A DNA stretch of 64,000 nt from Nageia nagi (lineage: Eukaryota; Pinophyta), in NCBI GenBank assembly GCA_050084985.1, contig JBITNC010000001.1:170190001-170254000 (forward strand), written 5' to 3'. A model generated the notes under the pieces. It saw only the letters and a program-made list of their open reading frames with translations. It searched no databases and had not been told where the DNA came from. Shown here one piece after another: positions 9,690-19,749 of the stretch. Numbering within the stretch: position 1 is the stretch's first letter; each line of letters starts with the position of its first letter. The position numbers and the translations under genes were made by a program.

Positions 9690-11340
9690 AGGATTAATAC
9701 ATATGTGATTGGTTGCATTGATGGACTTCAACATTTCAAAAGAGAAGATAATGAATGTTTTAATGAAAGCATTGACTAAATTGTATGAAAAACCCTCTAC
9801 TTCTAACAGGGTATTTCATATGAAGAATTTATATAATATGAATATGTCATAAGGTGGGTCTATTGATGACCATATAATGAGTTTACTATGGTCTTTAGTA
9901 AGTTAAGCTCTATATGAGTAGATTTTGGTGATGATATTAGGGATCTTTTAATCTTGAGCTTGTTACTAAAAAAATTGGAATGGATTGATCATTGCTTTGA
10001 ATAATTTTATCTCATGTTCAAGCACTTTAAAGTTTGATGATGTTGTTGGTATTATCCTTAACAAGGAAATATAACATAAAAATATAGATGAGACATCATG
10101 TAATGCTTTAACTATAAAGAATAAGGGAAGATCAAGGGAGGGAGGAAAAATTCCAATGAATCATGGAAAATCACATCCAAATATAAAAGAGGGAGACTAG
10201 AATTTTGGCATTGTGGAAAGAAATTAAAAGACATACGTAAAGATATTATTGGTCTTGATAAAAAAATTGAGATGAAAAATAGAATAATAATAATAATTAG
10301 GAAGCAAATGTAGTAGGTGATGGGTTACAAGATGCTTTAATACTTTCATTAGATAATATTATTGATTGTTGGGTGATGGGAATAGGAGCTTCATTTCATG
10401 CCACACCCTATAGGAAATATGTTTTAGGCTATATTATTTTTTGTAATCAAGGGTGTCAACTCCACCACTCAGTTTCTCACCCAAGAAAAGGTTCAAGCCA
10501 TGCAAACCACCCCAAATACCTCGAATTATCTTGGGTAAACCATTTACATTGTTGGAAATAAAAGTAGGTGAATTTTTATCCAATCCAGTGATACCTGAGG
10601 GATTCAACCTTGAGACATCCACTCACCCATTCAAGGGCTTTGAACATCGCACTAGGCCCTCAAGCCTTTCTAGATTATGTTCAAGTTGATTATGGAAAAT
10701 TTTATTTGGGTGATGATCATCCATGTAAAATTGTTATAATGGATAACATACAAATAAAATTACCAATTGGAAATCCATTAGTTTTGGAAATATGTATGGC
10801 ATATTATTGATTTGAAATGAAATATAATTTCAACAAGGGAGTTGGGAGATGGAGGCTATACATATTCATTCATAAAAGCTTCATAGATGGTCACTAAAGG
10901 ATTTTAATACTAGAAAAAGGAAAGAGGGTAGGTAAATTATATTTATGTATTGAAAATACTAACTTTTTAATTGTTTTATCTTCTGGAGAAATAAAGATAA
11001 TTTTTTGGCATCATAAACTTAGGCACATGAGTGAGAATAGGATGTTGATTCTCCATTAAGAGAATTTGTTGTCAGACTCTAAGAACATTAATTTGGACTT
11101 CTATGAGTATTATGATTATGAAAAATAAAAAAGAGTCAAATTTCTTAAAGTTAGAAAAGAAAAGAAGAGTGAAAAGTTAGATCTTGTGCATACAAATGTA
11201 TAAGGACTAGCTTGGATATCATATATTTTTGGCTCGTATTTTATATTAGTTTTAGTGATGATTCAACTAAAAAACTTGGGTTAATTACATTCAAAGAAAA
11301 TATGATGTTTTTGGTACTTTTAAGAAATGAAAAGCTTTAA
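9690..11340 (+). pseudogene. Ty1/copia gag-protease-integrase fragment, split by a SINE
   Basis: Gag motifs run from about 9745: MNVLMKALTKLYEKPS, VFHMKNLYNMNMS, GGSIDDHI, LKFDDVVGIIL. The protease begins IIDCWVMGIGASFHATPYRK at about 10361, where the catalytic D-S/T-G is expected but M-G-I-G-A-S is found, so the active site is lost. After the SINE the frame resumes at DYVQVDYGKFYLGDDHPCK. The pre-integrase zinc-finger region follows with WHHKLRHMSENRM, YEYYDYEK and KLDLVHTNV. Homology fades after about 11340, inside the integrase core. Many TAG and TAA stops and some frameshifts are present. Reverse transcriptase and LTRs are absent. The left end touches the right LTR of element B. Confidence 0.8.
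10438..10669 (-). mobile_element. tRNA-derived SINE with target duplication
   Basis: The copia protease is interrupted by about 232 bp flanked by CTATATTAT (10429-10437) and CTAGATTAT (10670-10678), an 8/9 match that I read as the target duplication. On the minus strand the insert starts with GAGGGCCTAGTGC, close to a polymerase III A box (TGGC..AGTGG). About 40 bases later it has GGTTGAATCCC, close to a B box (GGTTCGAATCC). It ends in TTGATTACAAAAAA, an A-rich tail against the duplication. Known plant SINEs have this layout. It carries no ORF of its own. The family is not identified. Confidence 0.7.
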
Positions 11341-11682
11341 TATCTAGCTATAGTTTGTATGATTACATGTTTATTTTGTAAGAGGAGAAATACTAATAAC
11401 CTTTGAATAATCAAAATATCATATTCTCATCAAGTTGATTTATAATTTAATAGAAAATATTCCCCTATGATATTTTTATATAGGGTTTCCAACCATGGTA
11501 TTCTAAACACATTAGTTACTTTGACTAGATCCACTAATATAGATTCTATTGCTTCAACATTTAAATCACTATTTCCTTCTTAGAAACCTACAATTTTGGC
11601 ACTTTCCATGTTTCCAAATTGTGATTCATGTTCTCTAGATTAGTAAAGAAATGGTCTGTGACTTAAGCATTTTTATAATATC
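11341..11682. other. Unassigned sequence after the copia relic
   Basis: No domain is seen. This may be the rest of the copia element beyond recognition. Confidence 0.4.
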
Positions 11683-11935
11683 AAAACTTTGATATTAAAT
11701 ATTATAAGACTTTAGTGTTAAAATTTAATGCTTAGAGTATTGCCCTTATTTTGGTGATGGGATCATTGAACTCAAGTGCTAACATAGGTTTAAGAACTTT
11801 GGTATTAGAGTTATTCTAAACTCTAGTGTCAACATAGTTCAAGGACTCTATCACCAATGTATGTAATAACTATGGCACTTATTAAGGTTTAAGACTCCAA
11901 TGCTTCCTTAATGTAAAACTTTGGTGTTAATTTTG
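11683..11935. repeat. Diverged tandem array of about 25-bp units
   Basis: Units begin near 11683, 11708, 11767, 11793, 11818, 11843, 11868, 11892 and 11916. The rough consensus is GAACTTTGGTGTTAACAT followed by GTTCAA. One stretch at 11731-11766 is irregular. Each unit has changed at many positions, so the array is old. Confidence 0.6.
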
Positions 11936-12393
11936 AAGTGTTATACTTTTATGGAAAACTAGAGCAATCATAAATCTTAAAGTATCAAACATCATCATTA
12001 CCAAATAAGAGAGAATAATAAACCATAACAATAATAAACATGCATATAATCACTAGTTTAGGTAAACTAATAAGTCCAAAATATGATTATAAGTTATTAT
12101 GGCATTCAAAGTACATAAAAAGTCTATGTATATTGGTAAAAATTGAGGTCATTTTATGACTCATCATTTTCCCCAACTTTGATCGTTATTGCTCCTACAA
12201 TAATCAAAATACCTAAATATATCAGTTATTAATAAGAGCTATATGAATTAGATGGATAAGATCATAAAGTTGATTTGAAAATTCTAAGCATGCATCATAA
12301 ATAGGATCATTCCCTTGTGTTTCTCCATCTCTTATTTCCACTATTTAAAGTCCCTAGGTTCTTAAGGATCTTATCATAATATTTTAGTGAAGG
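11936..12393. other. Unassigned sequence
   Basis: No supported feature. It could be the downstream part of the minus-strand relic at 12394-13150. Confidence 0.4.
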
Positions 12394-13150
12394 CTATAAA
12401 ATGATAAATGGTATGAACCTCATCCTAATCCACTCTAATGGGCTCTTGGTAATGATCTTAATCCTACCCATTGATATTTTATAGATCCACTTCATACTGT
12501 TAGGAGAAATGATTTCTCCAAAGTGTAACTTTCTCTTTATCATCATCCACCTAGTTTTGCAATGTCCTATAGCTTCATTAATGAAGTTATCCTCTAGGAT
12601 AGTATGCCATTTCATTAAATAAGTATGCACTGTAATGGTATAAATGGGTTGAATGATATCATTATAGGGAAGAAATGTGAAATCATTCCTCAATGCATGT
12701 GGGATCTATGCTTCCATTCTAACTGGAAAAATATCATGTGTCTCCCTTATAACATACATCTAAAAGTCAATTTTCCACTTGATATAATTATGTAGGATAG
12801 AAATAAATGCCCTTATTTGTACATATTCAACATACAAATTAGGAAAGAATTATGTGTTCTAATTGAGGAAAAATCCATTCACATAACTCTCACATATTAG
12901 ATGCTTATCTTTTGTTATTTGTTTTAAAAAAGCATCTACAAATTTAGAGTTAGTTTGCATTAAATATGGTAATCCCTTATTGATTCTTCTTATCTACCAC
13001 TTGTAACATTGTTCCTTCAAGTACATCTTCTACATACAAGAAGGTTGCCTCATTTGTATTAATTCCATATCAATAGAACAAACATCTAGAAAAACTTATT
13101 TAAGTTGGTCTAATTCCTTTAATAATTTGTTTATCTCCTACCTAGTTTAT
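12394..13150 (-). pseudogene. Unidentified coding relic, about 250 codons
   Basis: One minus-strand frame can be read from about 13150 to 12394. The stops are single TAG or TAA codons at plausible CAG or CAA sites, and the last 99 codons are uninterrupted. The start is helix-like (EINKLLKELDQLK), followed by FLDVCSIDMELIQMRQPSCM, INKGLPYLMQTNSKFVDAFL, NLYVEYVQIRAFISILHNYI, RNDFTFLPYNDIIQPIYT, EDNFINEAIGHCKTRWMM and SPNSMKWIYKI. I do not recognise the family. Frame continuity over 250 codons with only substitution-type stops argues for a former protein. It may be a retrotransposon accessory or gag-like protein, since all its neighbours are elements. Confidence 0.5.
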
Positions 13151-14165
13151 CTTTTGGTGAGAAATTTTTGATATAATTCACCATTCCTATTAGTTAAGCA
13201 ATTTAAAAGAGAAGTTTTCTAATGAAGCTTTTTTGTATTTGTTGAATATTTTTAATGACCCTTAAGATGAGCTAAGTAGTAACTATGCTAAACATTCACA
13301 TGTAATGGTGTGCAATTATATCAAATAATAAATAATGGGAAATACAATAATCTAAAATACTTGAATATTGGAATAGTGTATAGATGAATTATTCAAACTA
13401 TCGAATTAGATCTAATGCCAAATAACCTTATAGAGATAAGAGATTTAATAATTATAAATATTTATTACCCTTTCAAGATTTAAAATATGTATACAAATAG
13501 GAACTTATCATATAAGATTGATATCAATATATGAACCCCATATTAAATGCAAATAGGAACCCAAGAATGGATGTTGGCATGAGCATAGGTGCAAATCTCA
13601 ATACAATAGCACTAACACTTATGGTAGTGTGGATGCTAAGAATCCTATGAGAAGGATATCACATTAAAGACCTAAATAGTATAGTGATAACAAAAATTCT
13701 ATTTTATATTGTAATAGTGAAATTAATTAATGACAATGCTCATTTGATGATTAAATCTCTATCCCAATAGGTAGTATTGAAGAACACCTTGGAATATAAT
13801 AAACATGGGCATATAAGAGAGAGATATGATTATGAACCCATGTGAGGTATTCCCTCTCTTATAAGAAAGTGTACTTCATAGAATTCCTTGAGTCTAGCAT
13901 CGATGTTAGGGTACCTACAACAAAAGAGAAACACCACATGATAAGTAATGTTCCATAATAGGCCAATATAACATGCAATAATATAAATGATATAATATAA
14001 CATTGATACAATAAAAAACTTAACAAGGATACAAAAGTGGACCAAAATTAAGTGTCAACAAATGTTGCCCTTTACAAATATGATGAAATGAAATATAATT
14101 GTGTTTGCAAAGGAAAAGAAAAAGATAGAGAAAGAAAAATTTGATACTTACTTATTTTTGTTTTG
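13151..14165. other. Unassigned sequence left of giant element G1
   Basis: No gene is supported. Similarity to the G2 gag leader starts only near 14170, so G1's own 5' LTR and gag start are missing or lie elsewhere. The purine-rich stretch at 14100-14135 has no partner. Confidence 0.5.
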
Positions 14166-14189
14166 AAGCCATTTGATCATAAACATGCT

Positions 14190-14715
14190 TCTTACCCACA
14201 CCTTCAAGATGGTACCTAACTCTATAAAGACTTACATGTAAGTGTTCATAGGAACCATTTGTATGGTGAGCTTGGTTCTCCACATCATATGGAGAATGTC
14301 CATTAGAGCCTCTTTTCTAGGAGCAACTCTTTTTGAGTGATCATTATGTATAATATCTTTTCCAATAATTTAAGGCTAAACAACCTCTTGATTTTAGGCC
14401 TTCATCACCCCATGTTTCTAACATGAAGAACTAACCTTCTGGGAATTCTCAATATTCCTTAGGAGAGGATACAAGGGTGTCACAACCTTTGACTCTTCCT
14501 TCCCTACCTCACATTTCCACTATAGCCTCTTCACACCCTAATCCAACCATGCCACCTTCTTCCAACCTTTATAATATCATTTACCATTATGTTTCTTCTT
14601 ATGATAATCACCCACCTTCTTATGTGCCATCTTCTTCCATTGACCCTCAACCATAAGAACATCCTAATTCTTCCCGTACCATATTGAGACAAATGAGGGT
14701 ACATAAGTTTATCTT
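14190..14715 (+). pseudogene. G1 gag, N-terminal fragment
   Basis: A Pro/Ser/His/Tyr-rich stretch reads HPNPTMPPSSNLYNIIYHYV, SSYDNHPPSYVPSSSIDPQP and ILRQMRVHKF. It aligns with the minus-strand G2 gag at 38545-38770 (SVPSSLHPYSVIHHYD, NPPSSHMHSSSIDPPPHE, ILHNMRFH). The upstream part is alignable to G2 back to about 14190 but is full of stops. The gag ORF is cut at 14715 by element C and resumes at 17654. This is the low-complexity head that precedes the capsid domain. Confidence 0.65.
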
Positions 14716-14969
14716 TGAGAGATAATTTGATGCTAATACAATATATTCATTAAGAAATTCAAAGTACAGTATACATCCATGAAGGAGATATTGAAATCAA
14801 GCTTCATGGGATTTATAAGACTAAGAAATAAATGCTATCAATTGTTACAAAATTCTATGATTATATCTATCTAAAATATCTATAAGAAGTTATAAACATA
14901 TGCTAGAGGTTACTCACATAAAGACTACCAAGTGGAATGGGAAAAATTAGAGTGGAACTACCAAAAAAG
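14716..14969 (-). repeat. 3' LTR of element C
   Basis: It begins TGAGAGATAATTTGATGC on the plus strand and stays co-linear with 17398-17648 to the ACTACCAAAAAA end. The exact outer base is unclear. The canonical CA would end it at 14963, but similarity goes on six bases. Confidence 0.8.
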
Positions 14970-15377
14970 ACCACATTCAATCATCTCACATAGATGATTA
15001 AATCATAACACTTTATCATAGATCTATACACAAAATTTCAAACAACATAGAGCCATGATATGACTTGTTACATATACAACAAGAAAGCAATACTCTTCAT
15101 ACAAAATATCAATCCTTACTACTGCTACACATGTCTCCTCCATCCAAGGATTTTTAACCATCAAATTCTTTATTTTATGAGGTAAGATATCCATGTTTGT
15201 TATTATAAAAATAATATTCACAAATGGACTTCAAAGGAGTCTTCATAAGCCAAGCCTCAAAGTTTGCAAATTATGCTCTCCAAGTATGAGGTGCCACTTT
15301 CAAGTTATCATATGATGTATTTGTAATACATGATTCATCTCCATCAGTAGCCTCAAAACCTTCCATAAACCATCTAC
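14970..15377. other. Downstream non-coding part of element C
   Basis: No ORF with a domain. It lies between the end of the second ORF and the 3' LTR on the minus strand, where a pol region would be in an autonomous element. No good polypurine tract is visible. Confidence 0.45.
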
Positions 15378-16133
15378 TCAAACAACCATTATTACCACAA
15401 TCAAACAACAAAAAACTATTGCATCCAATGTTTCTTTGAGTACAATCCCATGAGCCTTACTTTGTACCAAATTGTTGTACTTTTTCTTTGTGGTAGCCAT
15501 AACTCCAAGAGTTCTCTTTATTTCTTCTTCATTCATTATTTCCTTTACATTACAACCATCAACCATCATTCGAGTCACTCCATGGGAGTGATTTTCAATA
15601 ATTGATGAGTCCATAGTGTTTATAACTTGAATATCATTAATCTCTATTGCATCTTCATTACATAGAGTGTGCTTTAGTCCATATGAGTGATTCTCAAACA
15701 ATAAGCTACTAGCTTCTATTTTATCTTCATTTATATAATCTTGTGTATCAAAATCCCACATAACTTCATTTATTTCCTCTTCAACAAGAAAATCTTTCAA
15801 TCCAAATGAGTGAGTTTCCAAATCTAATTCTTCATAATAGACCATTTCAAATGAATGGTATTCATCTTCACCTAAGTAGGCTACACCCAAATAATAACAC
15901 TCTTCCATGAGTGTATCTTCATATTCTTGTAAATTTGGAGCACCAAGAAATTGGTTTACTATTTCCTCTTTTAAAAAATCAATCTTCCAATTAATATAAG
16001 TGAGCCAATCATGGTTAAGTGTTGGCTCCTTTTTTTCATTATACTCCTCCATATTTGGTGTGGATTCATTATATGAATCTCCTTCAACAAAATTTTGATC
16101 TTGGGCCTCCTCTATATAATAGTATTCTTCCAT
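15378..16133 (-). CDS. Element C ORF, downstream part: acidic protein with HS.G repeats
   Basis: This is a 251-codon open frame beginning MEEYYYIEEAQDQN. It is rich in Glu, Asp, Asn and Tyr. A short motif recurs at irregular spacing: THSFGLKDFLVEEE, NHSYGLKHTLCNED, NHSHGVTRMMVDG and KAHGIVLKETLDA, about 35-45 residues apart. The C-terminus is hydrophobic (FCCLIVVIMVV). It lies 80 bases after the stop of the upstream ORF and in a different frame, so the two were probably one gag-like protein before a frameshift. No enzyme motif is present. Function unknown. The internal repeats recall the 27-residue repeats of element A in style, not in sequence. Confidence 0.55.
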   Translation of the reverse strand: MEEYYYIEEAQDQNFVEGDSYNESTPNMEEYNEKKEPTLNHDWLTYINWKIDFLKEEIVNQFLGAPNLQEYEDTLMEECYYLGVAYLGEDEYHSFEMVYYEELDLETHSFGLKDFLVEEEINEVMWDFDTQDYINEDKIEASSLLFENHSYGLKHTLCNEDAIEINDIQVINTMDSSIIENHSHGVTRMMVDGCNVKEIMNEEEIKRTLGVMATTKKKYNNLVQSKAHGIVLKETLDAIVFCCLIVVIMVV

Positions 16134-16213
16134 CTCATCTTATGGTCTTCACAACAAGCATCATAATCCATCTTATCTTGGTGGTATTCACAATAAGTAT
16201 CATTCTCATAGAA

Positions 16214-16990
16214 TTATCTTCTCATAAGTGCCTCTTCAATGAGATATATTTTATCTTTCTCCTCCTTTGGAGGAACTCCAACATGCTCTTTCTCTCTTTG
16301 ATGAGAGTATTCAATAGCTCTAAATTTATCATAAATATTACAAACATTTAGATTGGTTTTGTTAAGACAAAAATTAGTAATGAAAATATCTTGCATTTTC
16401 TTGTTAAAACATGCATCAACATTTACTTTCTCTTCCACAAGAAAATAATCAACATATGCATTATCCCCCATAAGAGGATTATCAAGTAGCTTGGGAATAT
16501 TGTGTGCCTCCTCCATGAAGTAATAATCATAAAATAAATTTGGAACATTAGAACTCACATCATAAACAATGCTTGGAACAACATTGGCTCCTTCTCCTTC
16601 ATTAAGATAGCCTCTTTCAACACCAAAATCACCCAAAACTTCATAAGTATCCTCATAATCTTGTACACAAAAGTGCTCATAAAAATCTTCAAAATAGGGA
16701 TATTCTTTGTAAGAATCCCCCTTGCTCACATAATAATCAAAATCAATCCCAAAAATATTTTGTAGTATTTTCCATGCATTTGCAGCTATCCTACAACTTG
16801 CAATGAGTTGAAAAGTATTTTTCTCTAAAATCTTTTTGATATCCAATAAGGCAATGCAATTTTGGTGTTGTTCCTCTTTCCTTTCTTTTCTTTCCTCATA
16901 TACAAGGCTGCTCCAAACTTTAGGTTCCTCATACTCAATAATGATGTAGTCCCAAAGTCCTTTAGCAATCAAGAAGTGCCTCATTTTCAC
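16214..16990 (-). CDS. Element C ORF, upstream part: copia-type (UBN2) gag head
   Basis: This is a 258-codon open frame starting MKMRHFLIAKGLWDYI with IIEYEEP after it. It continues QNCIALLDIKKIL, LIASCRIAANAWKILQNIFG. This is the start of a copia gag: a Met-Lys.Met-..L...LW..V head, then a W..-...AL..I...L......I..-.AW..L...F pattern. After about residue 85 the conserved gag middle and zinc knuckle are replaced by an acidic, Tyr-rich region (EDFYEHFCVQDYEDTYEVLG, LFYDYYFMEEAHNIPKLLD). The primer-binding site lies about 390 bases upstream. It probably gave the particle protein of a non-autonomous element. The start is the first Met and matches where gag usually begins. Confidence 0.65.
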   Translation of the reverse strand: MKMRHFLIAKGLWDYIIIEYEEPKVWSSLVYEERKERKEEQHQNCIALLDIKKILEKNTFQLIASCRIAANAWKILQNIFGIDFDYYVSKGDSYKEYPYFEDFYEHFCVQDYEDTYEVLGDFGVERGYLNEGEGANVVPSIVYDVSSNVPNLFYDYYFMEEAHNIPKLLDNPLMGDNAYVDYFLVEEKVNVDACFNKKMQDIFITNFCLNKTNLNVCNIYDKFRAIEYSHQREKEHVGVPPKEEKDKIYLIEEALMRR

Positions 16991-17382
16991 TTATCAATAA
17001 CTATACTCTTCTTCAGCAAATATTGGGGCTTTAAATTCATAGTTCATGGCCATCATACCAAGAACAACAAGCATTCATAGCTATAGAGATTTCATAAGTC
17101 TTCTATAATAACAAATTGTCTCTCAAAACTCTCACACTCTCAAATTCTAGAAAATATTATACTAACAACAAACTTGCTCTCATACACTAATGCGATAGCC
17201 TACACTAGACTATACTCTCTATAGATCTCTCAGATATCTCTTGTACTCAACTTCAAACATTTAAAATCATAATAAACTCACATAATAACTAGTAAAAACT
17301 CTCTTGAATCACTTTTGAGAAAACTTGATAAGTTCTTCCTAAATTACCCATAAACTCTCCTCTAATCTATCTAGATCTACAA

Positions 17383-17394
17383 GCTTTGATACCA
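17383..17394 (-). other. Primer-binding site of element C
   Basis: The minus strand reads TGGTATCAAAGC, three bases from the TGAGAG LTR edge. This matches the initiator-Met tRNA type and sets the orientation. Confidence 0.75.
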
Positions 17395-17397
17395 ATA

Positions 17398-17648
17398 TGA
17401 GAGATAATTTGATGCTAATATAGTATATTCATTAAGAAATTAGAAGTACAATATATAGTCATGAAGGAGATATTAGAATTGAGCTTCATGTGAGTTACAA
17501 TACCAAGAAATAAATGCTATGTATTGTTACAAAATTTTATTATTAGATCTATCTAAAATAGCAAGGAGTTACAAACATGTGTTAGAGGTTGCCAACATAA
17601 AGACTACAAAGTGAAGCAGGAAAAGTTGAAGTGGAACTACCAAAAAAT
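17398..17648 (-). repeat. 5' LTR of element C
   Basis: It is the partner of 14716-14969: same TGAGAGATAATTTGATGC start and ACTACCAAAAAA end, with scattered single-base differences. GTCTT follows it. Confidence 0.8.
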
Positions 17649-17653
17649 GTCTT

Positions 17654-19749
17654 GAAATAGTCAAAGCTTGTAACTACTAGGTATTAATAATAAAACATGT
17701 TGGGTAGTAAGAAATGTGATGACATTTCTAGAAATGCATAGGGTAGGTATAAATGCATCAATATTTTCCAAAACATATGAAATGCATAGGCATTTCACTG
17801 AAAAAATACATAGAGGTGCCACATTTTGAACTAGAGGATAGGAGAGCTTGAATCTTCAATTTTATTAGTTTGTAAGTCCAATAATATTTCTTGATGTACC
17901 TTCTCCTTTGCCTTTTATTTCAAGGCAAGCTCAACAAGTATCATCAAGCTTATCTCAAGCTCCATTGATTTCTTAATTGGATCCTTTGGTCTAATCATCA
18001 CATCCATATTTTGAACCTTCCACTTTGATACCATAATGCACTTCCCATCATGATGATGAAGAGAAGGCCCAAATTTTTTAAGAGTGGTATAGGCTCCAAA
18101 AATCCAATAAAATTTCACAAATTATGGACACCCATACTAGCTCTCAAGAGCAAGATGTAAATATCAACTCTCAATTCTTGATGATTGCAACTCCTCCTCA
18201 AGTTTCCAGCATTGAAAAATCTCATGGGTCTTATCAATTACAACCTATAATTCCTAGAAACATATTTAATCTGAATCATCAAGAGATCATTTACTCATAT
18301 GTGCCACCTAATGTTTCTCAACCTAAGTGTACATTAATATTTTACCTCAATCTCTTCCTTCTTCTTCTCAAGTTGTTATACCAACACATGCTCATTCTTA
18401 AAATCCTAATCATTCACAATAATATGTTGGTTTCCAACCTAGGGGGCTTACCCCAAATCAAAAATATTTCCAATATTTTCAACATGTCCAAGATCCATCA
18501 CTTGGACCAAATCAATTTCTTACTTAAGGTTTGCATAATCAAATGGATCAAGAGTTTGCAAGTCAACCCTATCATACACCTTAAAAGAGTGTTTCCCCTA
18601 CACAAAAAACTTATCAACCTCAAGGGAAAACTCAAGAAACCAATTATTATCAAGGTCCAATCTATCAAATTATTGGGCCTTTTCCTCCATCTACTCCTCA
18701 TGATGAGATTCTAAAGAAGTTTCAAGAGATGAAGCAAAGGATTAATGATCAAGGCAAGACTAAGTTATCATATGGATCAATTTGTAATGAGCCAATCCAT
18801 CCATCTATTCTAATCAAGAATTTTCCTTAAAATTTTGAGGTCCCTAAGATGGATAAATTTTAGAGAAAAGAGGATCCAAAAGAGCATATAAGATAATTCC
18901 AGTACTCTTGTTACATCATAGCTAATGATTGTGTTCTTATGTTAAGAACTTTCCCTATGAATTTAGCAAGACAAGTTTTAGATTGGTATAACAAGTTGCC
19001 TCAACATAACATCTTCTCATTTGATTAATTGGCTAATCAATTTCGAGATCACTTTGGGATCAACATTAGGAAGAGAGATTCCATTACAGATTTGAGAAAG
19101 CTATCCCAATTTGATAATAAATCAATATCAGATAATGTGTGTAAATGGAGAGAATTTGTGACTGATATGCTCTACACATTACCTAAAGAAGATTTGGTCA
19201 AGTTGTTATTAAGGAGTTGTAACAAACATATCCCTTCCATCCTCCAAATTCAGAGGAATGTTACTTTTGAGGATGCCTTACCTCAAGCCAAGATAATGAA
19301 GAAGTAAATATCCAACAATGGTGGTAATTTCAACCAACCCTAACCTAAGGCACAAACAAATCAAAAAACATATGCACTTAATTAAGCACAACCAATCTTA
19401 CAACTAGCACCTCTTCGAAGAAGGAATAACCAACTAAGGAACTAATATCAACAACAAGATCAAGTGCAACATAATCAAGGTAACAATCAAACCAATAACC
19501 AAGCAAGGTCTCCTAGGCCACCTAGAAAACCACAACAACAATAAAGAAATTAGACACCATTCATGGAGATAATTGAGGATATTCTAACAAGCTCTTAGAT
19601 GCTAGACTCATTACGCTTCTTGATATTAAAAAAGAAGAACCTAATGATGCAAATCCATAATTGTATAGGGATGATAATTTTTGTACCTTCCATCATCAAA
19701 GGGGATGCACAACAAACAAATGTCAGCATTTAAGGGCCATAATTCAAAG
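17654..19749 (+). pseudogene. G1 gag, central and C-terminal part
   Basis: A Gln/Pro-rich head (LQPIIPRNIFNLNHQE, GFQPRGLTPNQKYFQYF, IYQIIGPFPPSTPHDE) is followed by NFEVPKMDKF, EDPKEHI and the capsid domain: LARQVLDWYNKLPQHNIFSF, LANQFRDHFGINIRKR, DLRKLSQFDNKSISDNV, DLVKLLLRSCNKHI and TFEDALPQAKIM. A zinc-knuckle-like CTFHHQRGCTTNKCQHLRA ends at about 19740. The only long uninterrupted frame is 19029-19307; the rest has substitution stops and at least one frameshift near 18330. G2 cuts the ORF at 19749, and protease begins after 41693 in the same frame once one CAAAG is counted. G2 gag (36590-39196) is the best relative. Confidence 0.8.
19745..19749. repeat. Target-site duplication of G2, left copy
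   Basis: CAAAG abuts the TGTAAACCC start of the left LTR and is identical to 41689-41693. Confidence 0.9.

Larger units (their letters stand above)
14716..17648 (-). mobile_element. Element C: 2.9-kb gag-only LTR element inserted in G1 gag
   Basis: Two direct repeats of about 250 bp (14716-14969 and 17398-17648) flank an interior with two minus-strand ORFs and a primer-binding site for initiator-Met tRNA at 17383-17394. No protease, reverse transcriptase or integrase is present, so it must have depended on another element. Comparison with G2 shows that it interrupts G1 gag. ATCTT at 14711-14715 and GTCTT at 17649-17653 look like a target duplication with one change. Its ORFs are longer and less broken than those of G1, in line with later insertion. 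Confidence 0.8.

Noticed and set aside
10453-10689. Open frames on both strands within the copia protease
   Set aside because: They lie in the SINE insert or across its border and have no counterpart in copia proteins.
17915-18118. Minus-strand frame of 67 codons beside element C
   Set aside because: It is antisense to G1 gag, which aligns here with G2 gag on the plus strand.
18330-18714. Continuation of the open frame from 18124 into a Leu/Ile-rich end
   Set aside because: After about 18330 the true gag frame (Gln/Pro-rich, then capsid) is another one. The hydrophobic part is the product of a one-base frameshift.
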